From: Arachis hypogaea
Lineage: Eukaryota > Streptophyta > Magnoliopsida > Fabales > Fabaceae
Assembly: GCF_003086295.3 (NCBI RefSeq)
Contig: NC_092050.1
Span: forward strand, 148,372,699-148,436,698
DNA length: 64,000 nucleotides
Direction of reading: 5' to 3'
Under the pieces are notes generated by a model. It worked only from the letters and a program-made list of their open reading frames with translations. It was not told the DNA's origin and made no database searches. Below, in pieces: positions 37,453-49,288 of the stretch (its first letter is position 1; each line of letters begins with the position of its first letter). A program made the position numbers and the translations under genes.

Positions 37453-37562
37453 CAGAGTTTGCCGCGGGGTTAGGGGAACTATATAAAATTTATAGAGTTT
37501 GCCGGAGAATAGGCGAAGTTGCCAATTTTTATAGAGTTTGTCGGGAGTTCGGCGAACTTGCT
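37453..37562. repeat. Three tandem palindromic GAGTTTGCCG...GGCGAACTT units
   Basis: Units start near 37455, 37495 and 37531. Each begins GAGTTTG(C/T)CG and ends with GG(G/C)GAA(C/G)TT, so each can form a short hairpin. They are separated by ATATAAAATTTATA-type spacers. Confidence 0.65.
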
Positions 37563-37689
37563 TAAATGCCAGGAAAAAAGAAAATCGTATTTAGGGAATT
37601 AAAGTTCAGAAATCATGTTGGGAAAAATAATACCCTTTTTTCATTTAAAAAAAAAATCCCCTAGGATATGCATTTGGTTAAGCAAAATG

Positions 37690-38460
37690 TAACGTTCAAC
37701 ACAAGACACACCTGGCAAGTGATTTGTGATCATATTTCGCAAATGCCGTTTGTACCGTGCTGTAGCCCTTATATTTTAGCAGGTGATAAACTGAGCTGGC
37801 GGCATCATCTAGTAGACGCGTATTGATGTACTCCGCACGTCCGCCGTTCTCCTTTGCGGCCTATTTATGCTTGAGACTGCATATGGTGCTTGACGCTCCT
37901 CACCGTGCTTGACGCCGTCAAATTGAGCACAGACAGCAGGGATGGTTGGTGCAGCTAGAGATTGTACTGGAGCGACGAGTAGAGGCTGAACGAACTGCAG
38001 AAGGGAAGTTCGAATAGGATGGGAGGCAGAAGGACGAACAGGCACACTTTAAGCGGACCTACCGAAGCTACCATCATGGGAAGTAGCTGATGGGTTCAGA
38101 GAAGTGTGTTCTGTTAATCCACGTCGAAGGGGCAGCTAACCTCTGTGTACAAAGTACAAGAACGACCGACGAATTACTTGAAGGTTGAGAAGGTTGGCCG
38201 GCTAAGAGAGCCTGTCCGAAAAACACCTGTTGGCGGTCTTCTGGACGGAGCAGACAATTTTTGGTGCAAAGAAGTTACGGCAGTTAATTCGGTCAGACGT
38301 GTTGTGAAAGAATTACCTTTTTGCAACCTTCAATTCTAATATACGGTTTCGTTCTGTCTAATTTGTATTTACTTGCAATGATCAATTATGTCGTTGTTAA
38401 GACAATTATATTTTGATTTCACAATAGTTATGTTCGTACCCTGACCTGACACCTACGCGC
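37690..38460. other. GC-richer block with no recognised gene
   Basis: This 0.75-kb patch is clearly less AT-rich than its surroundings and contains short frames on both strands (for example 38145-38339). I recognise no family. It follows the palindromic repeats and is probably transposon-derived or a captured fragment. Confidence 0.4.
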
Positions 38461-38489
38461 AGGTCCAAGTAGGATAAAAAAATATTAAA

Positions 38490-38785
38490 AAATTTTATTA
38501 ATATATTTTTAAAATGTATCTTTAAGGTACAAGTTAGTTAAATTTTTTTTAAAGATCTTATTGAAAAATAAGGTAATTTTATATTTAATTATCTTATGTA
38601 AAATTATTTTTTTATTTAATAATTATGTTTAGATATAATAATATAAAATTATTTTTTATTTATTTATTATGTTAAAAATATTTTTGTTTAAGTGAAAAAA
38701 TAAAAATATATAAATTGTAACTTCTAAATTTTTTATTTTTTAATATTTTTATTTTTATTATTAAAATTTTTCCTAATAGTGAAGA
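38490..38785. mobile_element. Decayed hAT-like MITE
   Basis: The interior phrases (ATATAATAATATAAAATTA, TATATAAATTGTAACTTCTA, TTTTTCCTAATAGT) match the MITE at 17771-18123 in order. The ends are decayed. Confidence 0.5.
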
Positions 38786-40280
38786 AGAGAGGGAGACCCA
38801 TGACCAAGAGACAAAAAGTAAAAAAACGAGCAAGAGATTTGAGTTAAAAAATAATTTATGATATTATACAATTTAAGATTTAGGGTTTAAAATTTATTAT
38901 TATAGATTAGAATTTATTGTTTAATATTGAGAATTTATGTTAAAGTTTAGGGTACAATTATATAAATAAAATAAAATATAAATTTTTAATTTAAAATTTA
39001 AAATTAAATTTACTTAGTATATGAATGTTATTGTAAAAATATTTAATTCACACGGAGGAATAAGTTTAAAAATATGGTATTTAAGAAAAAATTCTTCTAC
39101 CAATATTTTCAAGGGTCCAATGGCTTTTAATATAATTTTATAAAAAATAAAAAATTTAAAAAATTTTGAAAAATACGATGAATACACGTTTTTTTTTCGA
39201 GTGGTCTTCTTTAAAATATAATTGTTTTTTTAAGTAATCTTAAATCAATAAAATTATTTTAAATTTTAAATTTTTTGTTTAATCAATTGTTTGCTTTAAA
39301 GAATAAGTGACTAGTATTATTTTTAAATTAATAATTTCAAATTAAAAAATTTACACAAACGTAATGGTATTAATCTTAAAATTAAAAAATTTTAAATTAA
39401 AAAAAAATTATGTAATAGTAATTTATTGTTTTTCTGTCATGATCATCGTCATCATTATTATTGCTATTTCGCTAAGATAAAGGGGCAGAGCCCAAAGCCC
39501 TTTTTATTGTTGTTATTATTTTGAAATGGAGCTGAAAAAATTTTAGCCCATAACCACAACCCAGCTCATTCCAACTATGATATACCAAAACTTCAATTCA
39601 GAACAATAAAGCCCAACTAACTGATCAGAAGATTATGTGCTAATCAACTGCCTCTAATTAGCCTCGACAATTTCTGTCCTTTCTGCAATTGTCACACAAC
39701 TTGTCCGGGTCAATGGGAACCAAAACTACACGCGTATCCTTTTGGTGCATCCACGACATTTCTTCAGGTGAGGAAAAAGTTTTACTTCCTCACAGTAGCA
39801 TGACCCTTTTTTGGAAAGTTATGCTTATTTTGTTTTAGATTTGGTGAAGTTGATGTTGTTAGTTGCAATGAAATAAAATAAAACAATTTTTTTTAAGTAA
39901 AAAAAACAAAAAATTGCAAGCAAAAGTTAAAAGAATGAATAAGTATAGAAAATTATTTTTTAATTCTTATTTTTTAGAAGATTTAGAACCTAACATAAAA
40001 GATCATTTCAAGAACAATATTGACCGAAAAAATTGATTTTTTTGTTGAATTTTTTTTTAAGAAATAGGTTAGTTGCAACCATGATATATATATATATATA
40101 TATATATAACAAACAAGGGAAAAAAGTTTGACATTTGAGTAATTGACTTTGTCCCATTTGTCAATTATGATGTTGAATCCTAATAACAAGTGAAAACTTG
40201 GTTGATGATACTTTTTTTTTTCTGCTTTGTATTGTTAAGGAATAATTGATCATTTGTATCCATGAGAGTTCAGAACGCTG
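38786..40280. other. AT-rich intergenic
   Basis: No gene seen. A TA run lies at 40083-40108. Confidence 0.4.
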
Positions 40281-40281
40281 A

Positions 40282-40434
40282 TATTTGTATCCATCGTAGA
40301 TGAAAATTGACTTTGTAACTATGAGAGATGGGCTTCGTGTGACAAAAGTAGTCTGGCTTGGGTTGGCACTTGCTTCAGGTTTTGTAGGACCCTACGTGAC
40401 TCTCCGAACCTCCTAAAGCCCTGTCCACGTGGAT
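40282..40434 (+). repeat. MuDR-like left TIR
   Basis: It is the inverted copy of 48753-48905; the strongest stretch is AGTAGTCTGGCTTGGGTTGG through CCGAACCTCCTAAAG. Confidence 0.85.
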
Positions 40435-40567
40435 CTGAACGTTTCTATATGAAGGTAATACTTGAAATGAAAATCCTAGCAACTTGTCTTGCCCAATTCG
40501 AACCATACCCCAAAATGAAATATTGGTGAAATTCAAGCGCACCCAGAGATAACTCATAACCCCAGCA

Positions 40568-40996
40568 ATGTCACCACGCAGATTTAACTCTGATGCAAAT
40601 TTTGGAAGTCGCAACAATTCTTCAAGTTCGAAGAAGATGAAGAAGAAGAAGCTCGAGGGCAAATGTTTCTGTGGGAGGGATGTTGTGTTGATGGAGTCTG
40701 GAATGATTACGAACCCTAACAGATGGTTCATTAGATGTCCTCTATGGGCGGTAAGGGCCAAATGCTGTTGTTGTTGAGGTGATACAATTAGTTCTGAGTT
40801 TTAGCTGACAATGTGGGGCTTTTTTTTTTCTCAGACAAGAGATTGCAGATACTTTGTTTGGGTGGATGAACTCGAACAAGGATGGGAGGGCCTGACAAGA
40901 TGTTTAGCAAAGAGAAAGTTCGAGCATTGTTATGCAACGCCTGATGATGGATTGACTCTCACTGCAGGGGGAAAAATCAGCAAGCATCCTCAATGA
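40568..40996 (+). CDS. GRF-type zinc-finger protein inside the MuDR-like element
   Basis: The predicted protein has 114 aa. Exon 1 is 40568-40750 and exon 2 is 40835-40996, joined by GCG|GTAAGG and TTTCTCAG|ACA. The GRF zinc finger reads GKCFCGRDVVLMESGMITN then PNRWFIRCPLWA, TRDCRYFVWVDE. It has all four Cys (CxC, C, C), the N-P-x-R-x-F core and the F-x-W-x-D end. A basic MKKKKLEGK precedes it. GRF fingers are known nucleic-acid binders in nucleases and topoisomerases. Small plant proteins of this form are common, and their role is unclear. It starts about 130 bp inside the left TIR, so the TIR may be its promoter. Both exons are undamaged, unlike the transposase. Confidence 0.8.
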
Positions 40997-40999
40997 TGT

Positions 41000-41710
41000 C
41001 TAGGAAGATAGACAAATTTAGGGTTGAAATTAGGGGTGAAATTAGGGGAATTAGAGTGTTGATTACAACCGTTGCACTGGGGGTAGCGTTTTATTTGTTT
41101 TGTGAGTTGTATTTGGTGATGAAAACATAAGACTTGTAAAATTGGAGATCTTTGTTGGTGATAGTTAAATTTTCGAATGATATTGGCATGATATGGATTG
41201 TTTCTAATCTATACTGGTTTGCTTTACATGTGATACATTGATGTAGATACACAAGGTTTGAACTTGTTGCTGCAATCTGAAATGATTTTGATAACGTCTA
41301 AAAGTAGACATTGCTCTTGAAAATGGACATAAATCTCTATGTCTTCTCCTTAAGGATCAAACAATAAGCTGGAAATTAGTAACCTGATGGTTTTGCTATT
41401 CAATATATGAGTTCAAACCAAATTGGATGAACAAAATGCTGTAACAATAGTGATATAAAAAAAAGGCAAAAGAAGGCAAGTATATAAATGCTGTAACAAG
41501 ACTTTGTTCCTTATATATATATAGATGTTGTAGGTTCCAAACATTATGAAATAAGACAAAGAAGCCAAGTATTGGTAACTGAAATTACACCCTCAAAAAA
41601 AGCATTACTTAGTCATATCTAAGTAAAAGCATGAAAATGCATAACAAAACACAAGACTTATGTATCTCACTGGTGTAAACTAAAAACAACAAAAAGCAAC
41701 CATAACTAGT
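41000..41710. other. Spacer between the two convergent MULE genes
   Basis: No coding sequence seen. It should hold both 3' UTRs. Confidence 0.45.
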
Positions 41711-43429
41711 CTACAATATTGGGGTCGAGTTACTGCTCCCGCTTGATAGGCCATTTTTTTCTCCGCTTGATCCACGTATCCTGCCTCGACCTCTACCTTG
41801 ACCTCTCCCTGTATCAGATGTGCCTCGACCTCTAGCAGTTAGAGTCACAACTCCAGGTGTGGGCATGAACTGCATGAACCGGGTGCTTGTTCCTGCACTA
41901 GCACCTTGCAGTGAATGAGGTGTAGTTTGAGAGTTGTGTGTGGATGGAGTTGTAGCTGGCTGATTGGCAGGTGGTGTCGTTGGCTGCTGTCTTTGTCCGG
42001 TCGGAGGCGGTCGTTTAACACTTCTCCTTATAACTTGTTTTCTGGTTGTTGCATTGTTTGTTGGTGGTTGTGGTCGTGCAGTTGGTGGGGGAGGCATTGG
42101 GTGAGGCTGCTGCAAGCCAAAGAACAACGCAGTCATTATCACACAAGGATTACAAGGTAGCATAGTGAAATGATTAAAACAATGCACTTACTTGCGGAGT
42201 GTGGGCTGTTGCGGTTCTGTTTCCCTCTTTAGTGACCTCTTGTTCAGCCTCTGCAGCTTCTAATGTCTCCTCATAGTACATTTCAGCCAACATATCCTCA
42301 TCCTCATCATCTGCTTGTGCTTGCGGTGCAGAACTCCCTTCACCCATAGCTTCCTTCCGCTTTTTACAACTTCTCTTATTGTGACCAGCCTAATGAAACA
42401 AGTATTAGTCGTAAAGTCAACTAAAATCACATGAATCAATAATTATAGAATTTATAGAATTTCATTACAAATTGGTTTACCATACCTGGAGGCAGTACTT
42501 GTAGATAATAGTCCCAATCCTCCTCATTGTTTTATGAGGATCACTCTTCTCTTTAGGGCCATCATTTCTCTTGTCTCTCTTGAGTGTAGGTCGTCCGATT
42601 GGTTTTCTATACTGTGGTGGCAGAATGGGGAGGGTTTCAAGGTGCTCCCAGTACTCCTGGCTTGGAACTGGACGCATAGAAGTCTGATAGGCAGTGTTGT
42701 ATGCACCCATGGTGAGCCAGTTGTGTGCATATTCTTCAAGCCTTCTGTTCTGGTAAGCCAAAGCAGCACAGGCATGTCTACATGGTAGCCCTGTGATTTG
42801 CCAAAGTCGACAGCTGCATGTACCTTTGCCAAGATCCACACTTACCTTCACTGGCAGACATTGCACCTTATACACATTCCCTGCATCATCTCCAGTAGGC
42901 AGAGGCCTCCATTTGTTGCTCTCTCGCTTCTCCCTTTCTAATCTGCTCTGTTGGGTTGAAACTAACCTTCTGCTGTACCCAATCAAAGCTTTTTTATTCC
43001 TAGCCATAATCCTCATTACATAGCACCTCACTTCCTCCAACATCATAATTATCGGCTTACCCCTCATCTTCTTCACCTTGGCATTAAACACCTCGCAGTT
43101 GTTGTTGGTGTAGTTTTCCAACTTAGGGTATTCACTAAAATGAGCTCTACTCCATTGTTTAGGGCTTATCTTATCCAGGTACTCCCAAGCCCCAGCATTG
43201 ATCCTTTTTAGTCTCTCCATGGCAGCATTGAAGTCTTGTGTTGTGGTTGCCTTGGCACAAGACCACAAGCACATTTTCAGCTGCAAGTCACTCCATTTCT
43301 TGCGAAAGTTTTGCCATATATGCATTGCACAGAATCTGTGGTTGGCATTTGGGTAAATTTCTTGTACGGCCAGTATTAGCCCCTATAGGCATGCATGTAA
43401 GTAAACAGCTATTAGAAATCCAACAACCC

Positions 43430-43770
43430 AGAAACAGAATTCATTATTTAGCTAAACCAGATTCCAACATTCCAATATCAGTCCCATTACAAAACAGAAA
43501 TTGACTATTTAGCTAAACCAGATTCCAAATAATAAAGTATCAGTTTCATTCCAAAACATAATTAACTATAGGTAAACCAGATTCTAAATAATAAAGTATC
43601 AATCTCATTCCAAAACATAATTGACTATAGCTGAACCAGATTCCAATTATAAAGTATCAGTCTCATTCCAAAACATAATTGACTATAGCTAAACCAGATT
43701 CCAACATTCCAATATCAGTCTCATTCCAAAACAGAATTCAGTTTTTTAGCTAAACCAGATTTCCAAACTG
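43430..43770. repeat. Minisatellite, about 60-bp unit, roughly 6 copies
   Basis: The unit contains TAGCTAAACCAGATTCCAA, AATAATAAAGTATCAGT and CTCATTCCAAAACATAATTG. Copies vary in length by a few bases. It lies in the transposase intron. Confidence 0.85.
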
Positions 43771-43998
43771 TAGAATAGAATTCATAAAATAGACTGGCAA
43801 CTACTTGCATGTAAGACAAAATTCAATAATAATCTAGTAATGATTAAGTAATAAGCTTTCAATGAAATTCTAAAACAGAACCGAACAAGTCCATACATGG
43901 AATCTCAAGACAACCCAAAATCTTAACCAAATTTAGACCTAACATCAAAGTCCCTAAACACATGAATCAGACATACATCATTATAACATGTTTAAATG

Positions 43999-46190
43999 GG
44001 GCAGTGCTATGGTGCTGAAACTAATATTTTTCAGCAGGTGCTGAAATGAGCTGGTCACGCTATATAATGAACGCGTGTTGCTGTTGGTGTGATAGGAGAA
44101 GCGGTTGGTGTGACAAGGAAAAATCAGAAAGTAAGTGGAAACATCATAATACAGTAATTGGTCAGGATGGTGTCGGGTAATTAAACAAAAAAATTTGTAT
44201 AAAGTGAGGTGGTTATAGATTGTTAATTTTTATTACAATTGGATTTTTCCTTTTTTTGTTACAGTGAGATTTTTTGGTAAGTAGGTAGACTACTAGACTG
44301 GGCTTACATTGTGTAGGAATTAGGAATGATCCAATATTTTGAAAATAAACATTTTAATACTAATACATTAACTAATACTCTTACATAAATTAATTAGCTT
44401 AGTTCATAAATTCAAGAAAAAAAAATTACTTCATAAATTCTTATTTAATAATAAATGGTTAAATTGTTATCAAATAAACTAAATATTTTATTTTTCAAAA
44501 TATCAACTGAAATAATATATTTACAAATCAAATTTTTAATTTTTTTAATATTATAAAATATTTTTTTACTAATTTAAATTGGTTATCCTCTAATACACAT
44601 TGAATCAACCTGTTAACAATGATTTAATACAATTAATTGAATAATAACATTCTCGCTCATTTAACGAAGCACAATCTAATTAATTTTATTTTAAATTATA
44701 AAATTAATTTTTTTTAAGTTCTTATTTTTAAATCATTTAATTCATACTCAATTTTTTTTTATTTTAAATTAATATTTATTAATTTTAAAATTATAAGACA
44801 ATTTTTTTTTTCAAAAACCAAATATACATCACTAGCAATATAAACACATTGTATGACTATGTTTATTTTCATATTGCGTACTTACTGCATATTACTAGTT
44901 TTAAATATTTATTTTTTATTTAATTAAATAAAAAATAAAACATAACAAATATACATCACTAACAATACAAGCACATTGTATGGCTGCGTTTATTTTCATA
45001 TTGCACTTCCATTACACTATACACACTAAATGTCTTTGAAGGATTACGAGGACAACGTGAATGGCTTGTAAGTATATATGCCATATGCTCCTCTTTTTAA
45101 CACCTTGATATTTATATAGTTGTAGTATTAATTATAAGAACAAAATTTAGAAATTTGATGAAAATTATAAATTGACAACATAGTTATTATATCACTCATT
45201 TTCTAACATAGTTATAATAAATCCTTGTAATGCTTCAAATATTTGTTATGTTTTATTTTTTATTTAATTAAAACTAGTAATATATATGCAGTACGCCAGT
45301 AAGTACGCAATATGAAAATAAACATAGTCATACAATGTGTTTATATATATTGCTAGTGATGTATATTTGGTTTTTGGAAAAAAAAGTTGTCTTATAATTT
45401 TAAAATTAATAAATATTAATTTAAAATTAGAAAAAAATTGAGTATGAATTAAATGATTTAAAAATAAGAACTTAAAAAAATTTAATTTTATAATTTAAAA
45501 TAAAATTAATTAAATTGTGCTTCGTTAAATGAGTGAGAATGTTATTATTCAATTAACTGTATTAAATCATTGTTAACAGGTTGATTCAATGTGTATTAGA
45601 GGATAACCAATTTAAATTAGTAAAAAAATATTTTATAATATTAAGAAAATTAAAAATTTGATTTGTAAATATATTATTTCAGTTGATATTTTGAAAAATA
45701 AAATATTTAGTTTATTTGATAACAATTTAACCATTTATTATTAAATAAGAATTTATGAAGTAATTTTTTTTTCTTGAATTTATGAACTAAGCTAATTAAT
45801 TTATGTAAGAGTATTAGTTAATGTATTAGTATTAAAATGTTTATTTTTAAAATATTGGATCATTCCTAATTTCTACACAATGTAAGCCCAGTCTAGTAGT
45901 TTACCTACTTACCAAAAAATTTCACTATAACAAAAAAAGGAAAAACCCAATTGTAATAAAAATTAACAATTTATAACCACCTCACTTTATACAAACTTTT
46001 TTGTTTAATTACCCGACACTATTCTGACCAATTACTGTATTCTGATGTTTCCACTTATTTCCTGATTTTCCCTTGTCACACTAACACCTTCTCCTGTCAC
46101 ACCAACAGCAACACGCGTTCATTATATAGCGTGGCCAGCTCATTTCAGCACCTGCTGAAAAATATTAGTTTCAGCACCATAACACTGCCC
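43999..46190. mobile_element. Long-TIR (foldback) Mutator-type element nested in the transposase intron
   Basis: The element is 2,192 bp and is bounded by a perfect 9-bp direct repeat GTTTAAATG (43990-43998 and 46191-46199). Its ends are GGGCAGTGCTATGGTGCTGA and TCAGCACCATAACACTGCCC. The left arm (43999 to about 44940) and right arm (about 45250-46190) are near-perfect inverted repeats of about 0.9 kb around a 0.3-kb centre, so the transcript or single strand could form a very long hairpin. There is no coding region; it would need a transposase in trans. The arms share ACGCGTTCATTATATAGCGT-type sequence near each end. Confidence 0.92.
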
Positions 46191-48752
46191 GTTTAAATGA
46201 GACAGAAAAGGTATAAACTTGCCCTAACAGACTTAACAAGTAAATATGCACAAGTACCTTCTGCATATCTGACATGAAGTTAAACCCATTAGCTTGAAAA
46301 TCTCCCACATCCTCCTGGAGTATCTCCAAAAATCACTTGCAACTTTCTTTGTTCTCTGATTCCACAATTGCGTAGGCAATAGGATAGATATGATTATTTG
46401 CATCCTGTCCTATTGCTGTCAGTAACTGTCCCCCATAATATCCTCTTATGAATGTCCCATCCAACCGTATAAAAGGTCTACATCCACCCACAAACCCCTT
46501 CTTGCACGCATCAAAGCAAAAATAGATCCTCAGAGAAATAGGATTCGAATCAGGCATGGGATTCATGTGGATCCTTACTGTCGACCCTGGATTAGTCTTC
46601 AGTATCTCGTTAGCATAATCACGAAGTTGTGCATACTGTGCAATCTCAGAACCCTTGATCCTCTCCTTTGCTTTCTTCATAGATCTATAAATTTTTCTTT
46701 CATTGATTAGTACATCATACTCGGATCTGAAGTATTGGTCAACCTCCCTCACTGTCAAGTTTGGCTGCACCCGTATCCTCTCCTGTAACTCATCTATGAC
46801 CCATTTTCCATCTGCTGACTTACAGTGATTGTCCCTGCTGCAGGTATGTTCATTTACGAATGTCTTTACCTGATAACTTGCTGGAAATGTTCTCTTGGCA
46901 TAGTATATTTACCAAGGACAGTCCTCATCATAGCATATAGCCTTCGATCTTGTAGAATCACAACGAACAAAGAATATGCTCCTTCCAACATTGATATTAA
47001 ACTTTCGGACAGCCTTCCTGAAGTGGCTTAGAGTTTCAAACTTCATCCCAACCTCCAACCGCACCTGCCTCACTGGGGCATCAGCATTGCTCTGAGGAAA
47101 AACTGGCGTCTGGTCAGTATCCTCGTCACTTGCTATGCTATGCAATTCCTCTGATTCATAGCAATGATGTCCATCAGAGAAATCATCCTCATCAACGGGA
47201 ACGTAGAAGGTTGGAAGCTTGTCCAGATCGGGGTTTGGGATGAAAGACTGGCATGTAGGGGGCCTCTTTGTTGATCTCCTCTTGTTCACCTTTGGCCTTC
47301 CTTCAACCTCATCTGAAGGATTGCTCTGATAATTCTGGGGAGTCCTATTGGTCTTAGAGGGTGGGACTGTCTGAGGAATTGATTGTGAAAGTGGATTCCC
47401 ATACGGATGTGGGGTGTATTGGGTTAGTTGTTCTAGTTCAAGAGGTGCAGAGACATTGGGTTCAGAAGAAGGGACTGAGTCTGAACAAGTAGTGTGTGTT
47501 GGTTGCTGATCTTCTTGAATAGGTAGCTGGGAAGGTTGGGACTGAGTTGATGGTGGTTTATCTGGTATGACAGGTGTTGGGGGAGGCTGAGAAACCTGTC
47601 CTGCCTCATCAGATCCTGAAAGTAATGGGTCTGCTGTCTCCTGGGCCATACTGATATTGTCCTCTTTTTGGGCCTCAAAACCAGCCTGTTTATGTGCTTC
47701 ATAGGCTTCTTCCCTGCTCTGGGCCTCACTCCTTTTTCGGTCCTCCATCCCAACTTGCACGTTACGTACAATTTCAGCATCATCCTCATCTTCCACTACT
47801 ATCAATCTTCTTTTTGGACTCTTTTTCGGAGTTGGAACCCTTTTAGCACAGCGCTTTACTCTCATCTTTGATGGAGTCATGTTGTTCTCCTCAACTAACA
47901 CGGGCTCATCCACCAGATGCTCTGTATATACATTTATTCCGTTACTGTTCTTCACAGCTGCCTCATACATTCTAACTATATCCATGTCAACCCTTAGGTC
48001 CCTCAACCCCTCATCAAGCTCCTTCCCAGGTTCCAGCAAAAAAAAAAAATAGTAACAGATGTATATCCTATGTCCTTCAGCAAATCAGATACGAAAAAAC
48101 TATTCAAGGTATCAACATTAACCATCTCTATCTCTGTGACTTCACCACCCACGTAACTAACCTTTCCACACGGCCCTCTCTCAAACCGTCCTCTATGATT
48201 AATACACAGTGTTATATGGATGGTGGTCATTCCTGAAAGTGAAATAAACCAACACATTCTAAGAAAACAGTACATGTTACTACAACTAACACAAACCATA
48301 AATCAACTAATTTAGCACCTAACATAAACCCTAAATCAACTAATTTAGTAATTCTCAAACAGGATTTGATATGGTAATGTAATCTGTCTAACTAGTCTCA
48401 ATGACATTTGAAATTAATCAACATTGCCAACGACATACCTCAGCTCTCTGCCGACCAAAGGGAGTGACCTCTACACCGTTGACGACGAAATCCCTGGGTT
48501 TGAGCTCTGCGACCTATTCCTTGCACGTTCCTCTTTCACGTTCTCGTTCTGATGGCTTGCTACTGCTCCGAATGTCTTTTCCGACTTGGGAATGACAGTG
48601 TTGAAAGCCATAGCTTCAGGGTGATGGCTTGGGAGTGTTCCAGACGTCTTCTCCGACTTGGAAACAAAACGACGATCTTTGCTAGGGCATCAGCAGAGTC
48701 TCGTGAAATTTTCTTCAATCTCCCAGCCCTTACTAAAAAAAATTGTTTAATT

Positions 48753-48905
48753 TCACGTAGATTGGACTTTGGGAGGTTCGGAGAGTCACGTATGGTCCTA
48801 CAAACCCGAAGCAAGTGCCAACCCAAACCAGGCTACTTTTATCACATGGAGCCCATCTCTCATGGTTACAAAGTCAGTTTCCATATTAAATATTGTGACT
48901 AAATG
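48753..48905 (-). repeat. MuDR-like right TIR
   Basis: It is the inverted counterpart of 40282-40434, with TTTGGGAGGTTCGGAGAGTC and AAGCAAGTGCCAACCCAAAC. It lies upstream of the transposase start and probably holds its promoter. Confidence 0.85.
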
Positions 48906-49246
48906 CATTACCACCGGCATGATATTATTACTAGTTTTAACAAATCCTGACCTTCACTGCAAAAACTTACCTTCCATCCATAAATAAATAGGGTATACTA
49001 GAAGAAAAGGAAAAATCATTGTTAGTAGTATTTAAATATTACTCATCTTATTTTTTGTGGAGACAAAATTTTAGTCGCAATTTTAATAATTGCCAGGAAA
49101 TAATTTTTTGATAGTGACGAAAAAAAAAAGCCTCTATAACTTCTCATTAGTAATATATAATAATAATAATAAATATATAATTATTATAAAAAATTAAATT
49201 AACTAACAAATTATTATAATACTATTATCACTAAAAATATATTATT

Positions 49247-49288
<42 letters not shown>

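Larger units (their letters stand above)
43383..46257 (-). other. Transposase intron enlarged by minisatellite and nested element
   Basis: The intron runs from donor CAGAAG|GTACTTG to acceptor CCTATAG|GGGCTA. It contains a 60-bp tandem repeat and a 2.2-kb long-TIR element. Without these it would be about 0.3 kb. Confidence 0.75.
41711..48230 (-). pseudogene. MuDR-type transposase gene (MULE transposase, SWIM zinc finger), broken
   Basis: Exons are 46258-48230, 42486-43382, 42192-42389 and 41711-42109, all GT-AG and in phase. From the start (MTTIHITLCINHRG) come a PB1-like N-terminal region and a Pro/Gln-rich linker. A MuDR N-terminal DNA-binding domain follows (LEVGMKFETLSHFRKAVRKF), then the MULE core with FIRLDGTFIRG (first Asp), FMSDMQKGL (second Asp) and NNNCEVFNAKV (Glu). 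The SWIM finger (CSCRLWQITGLPCRHACAAL) is intact. The C-terminal knuckle (YKYCLQAGHNKRSC) lacks its first Cys. Lesions: frameshift at a 12-A run (48038-48049), TAA at 46909-46911 (Lys expected in PWKIY), TGA at 46333-46335 (Trp expected in CKWFLE). About 1,155 codons if whole. Confidence 0.87.
40281..48905 (-). mobile_element. MuDR-like (Mutator) element with two convergent genes
   Basis: Inverted terminal repeats of about 150 bp (40282-40434 and 48753-48905) share GACTTTGTAAC.ATGAGAGATG, TTGGGTTGGCACTTGCTTC and ACGTGACTCTCCGAACCTCC. A transposase gene reads in from the right TIR and a GRF zinc-finger gene reads in from the left TIR, so they converge, as mudrA and mudrB do in maize MuDR. The transposase is broken. 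No 9-bp TSD could be fixed, so the outer edges are uncertain by tens of bases. A second element (43999-46190) sits inside a transposase intron. Confidence 0.83.

Noticed and set aside
38145..38339. 64-codon frame in the GC-richer block
   Set aside because: Plausible residue mix but no recognisable domain or gene structure, so not called as CDS.
43430..43770. Regularly spaced repeats, CRISPR-like at a glance
   Set aside because: Contiguous tandem units without unique spacers, in a plant intron; a minisatellite.
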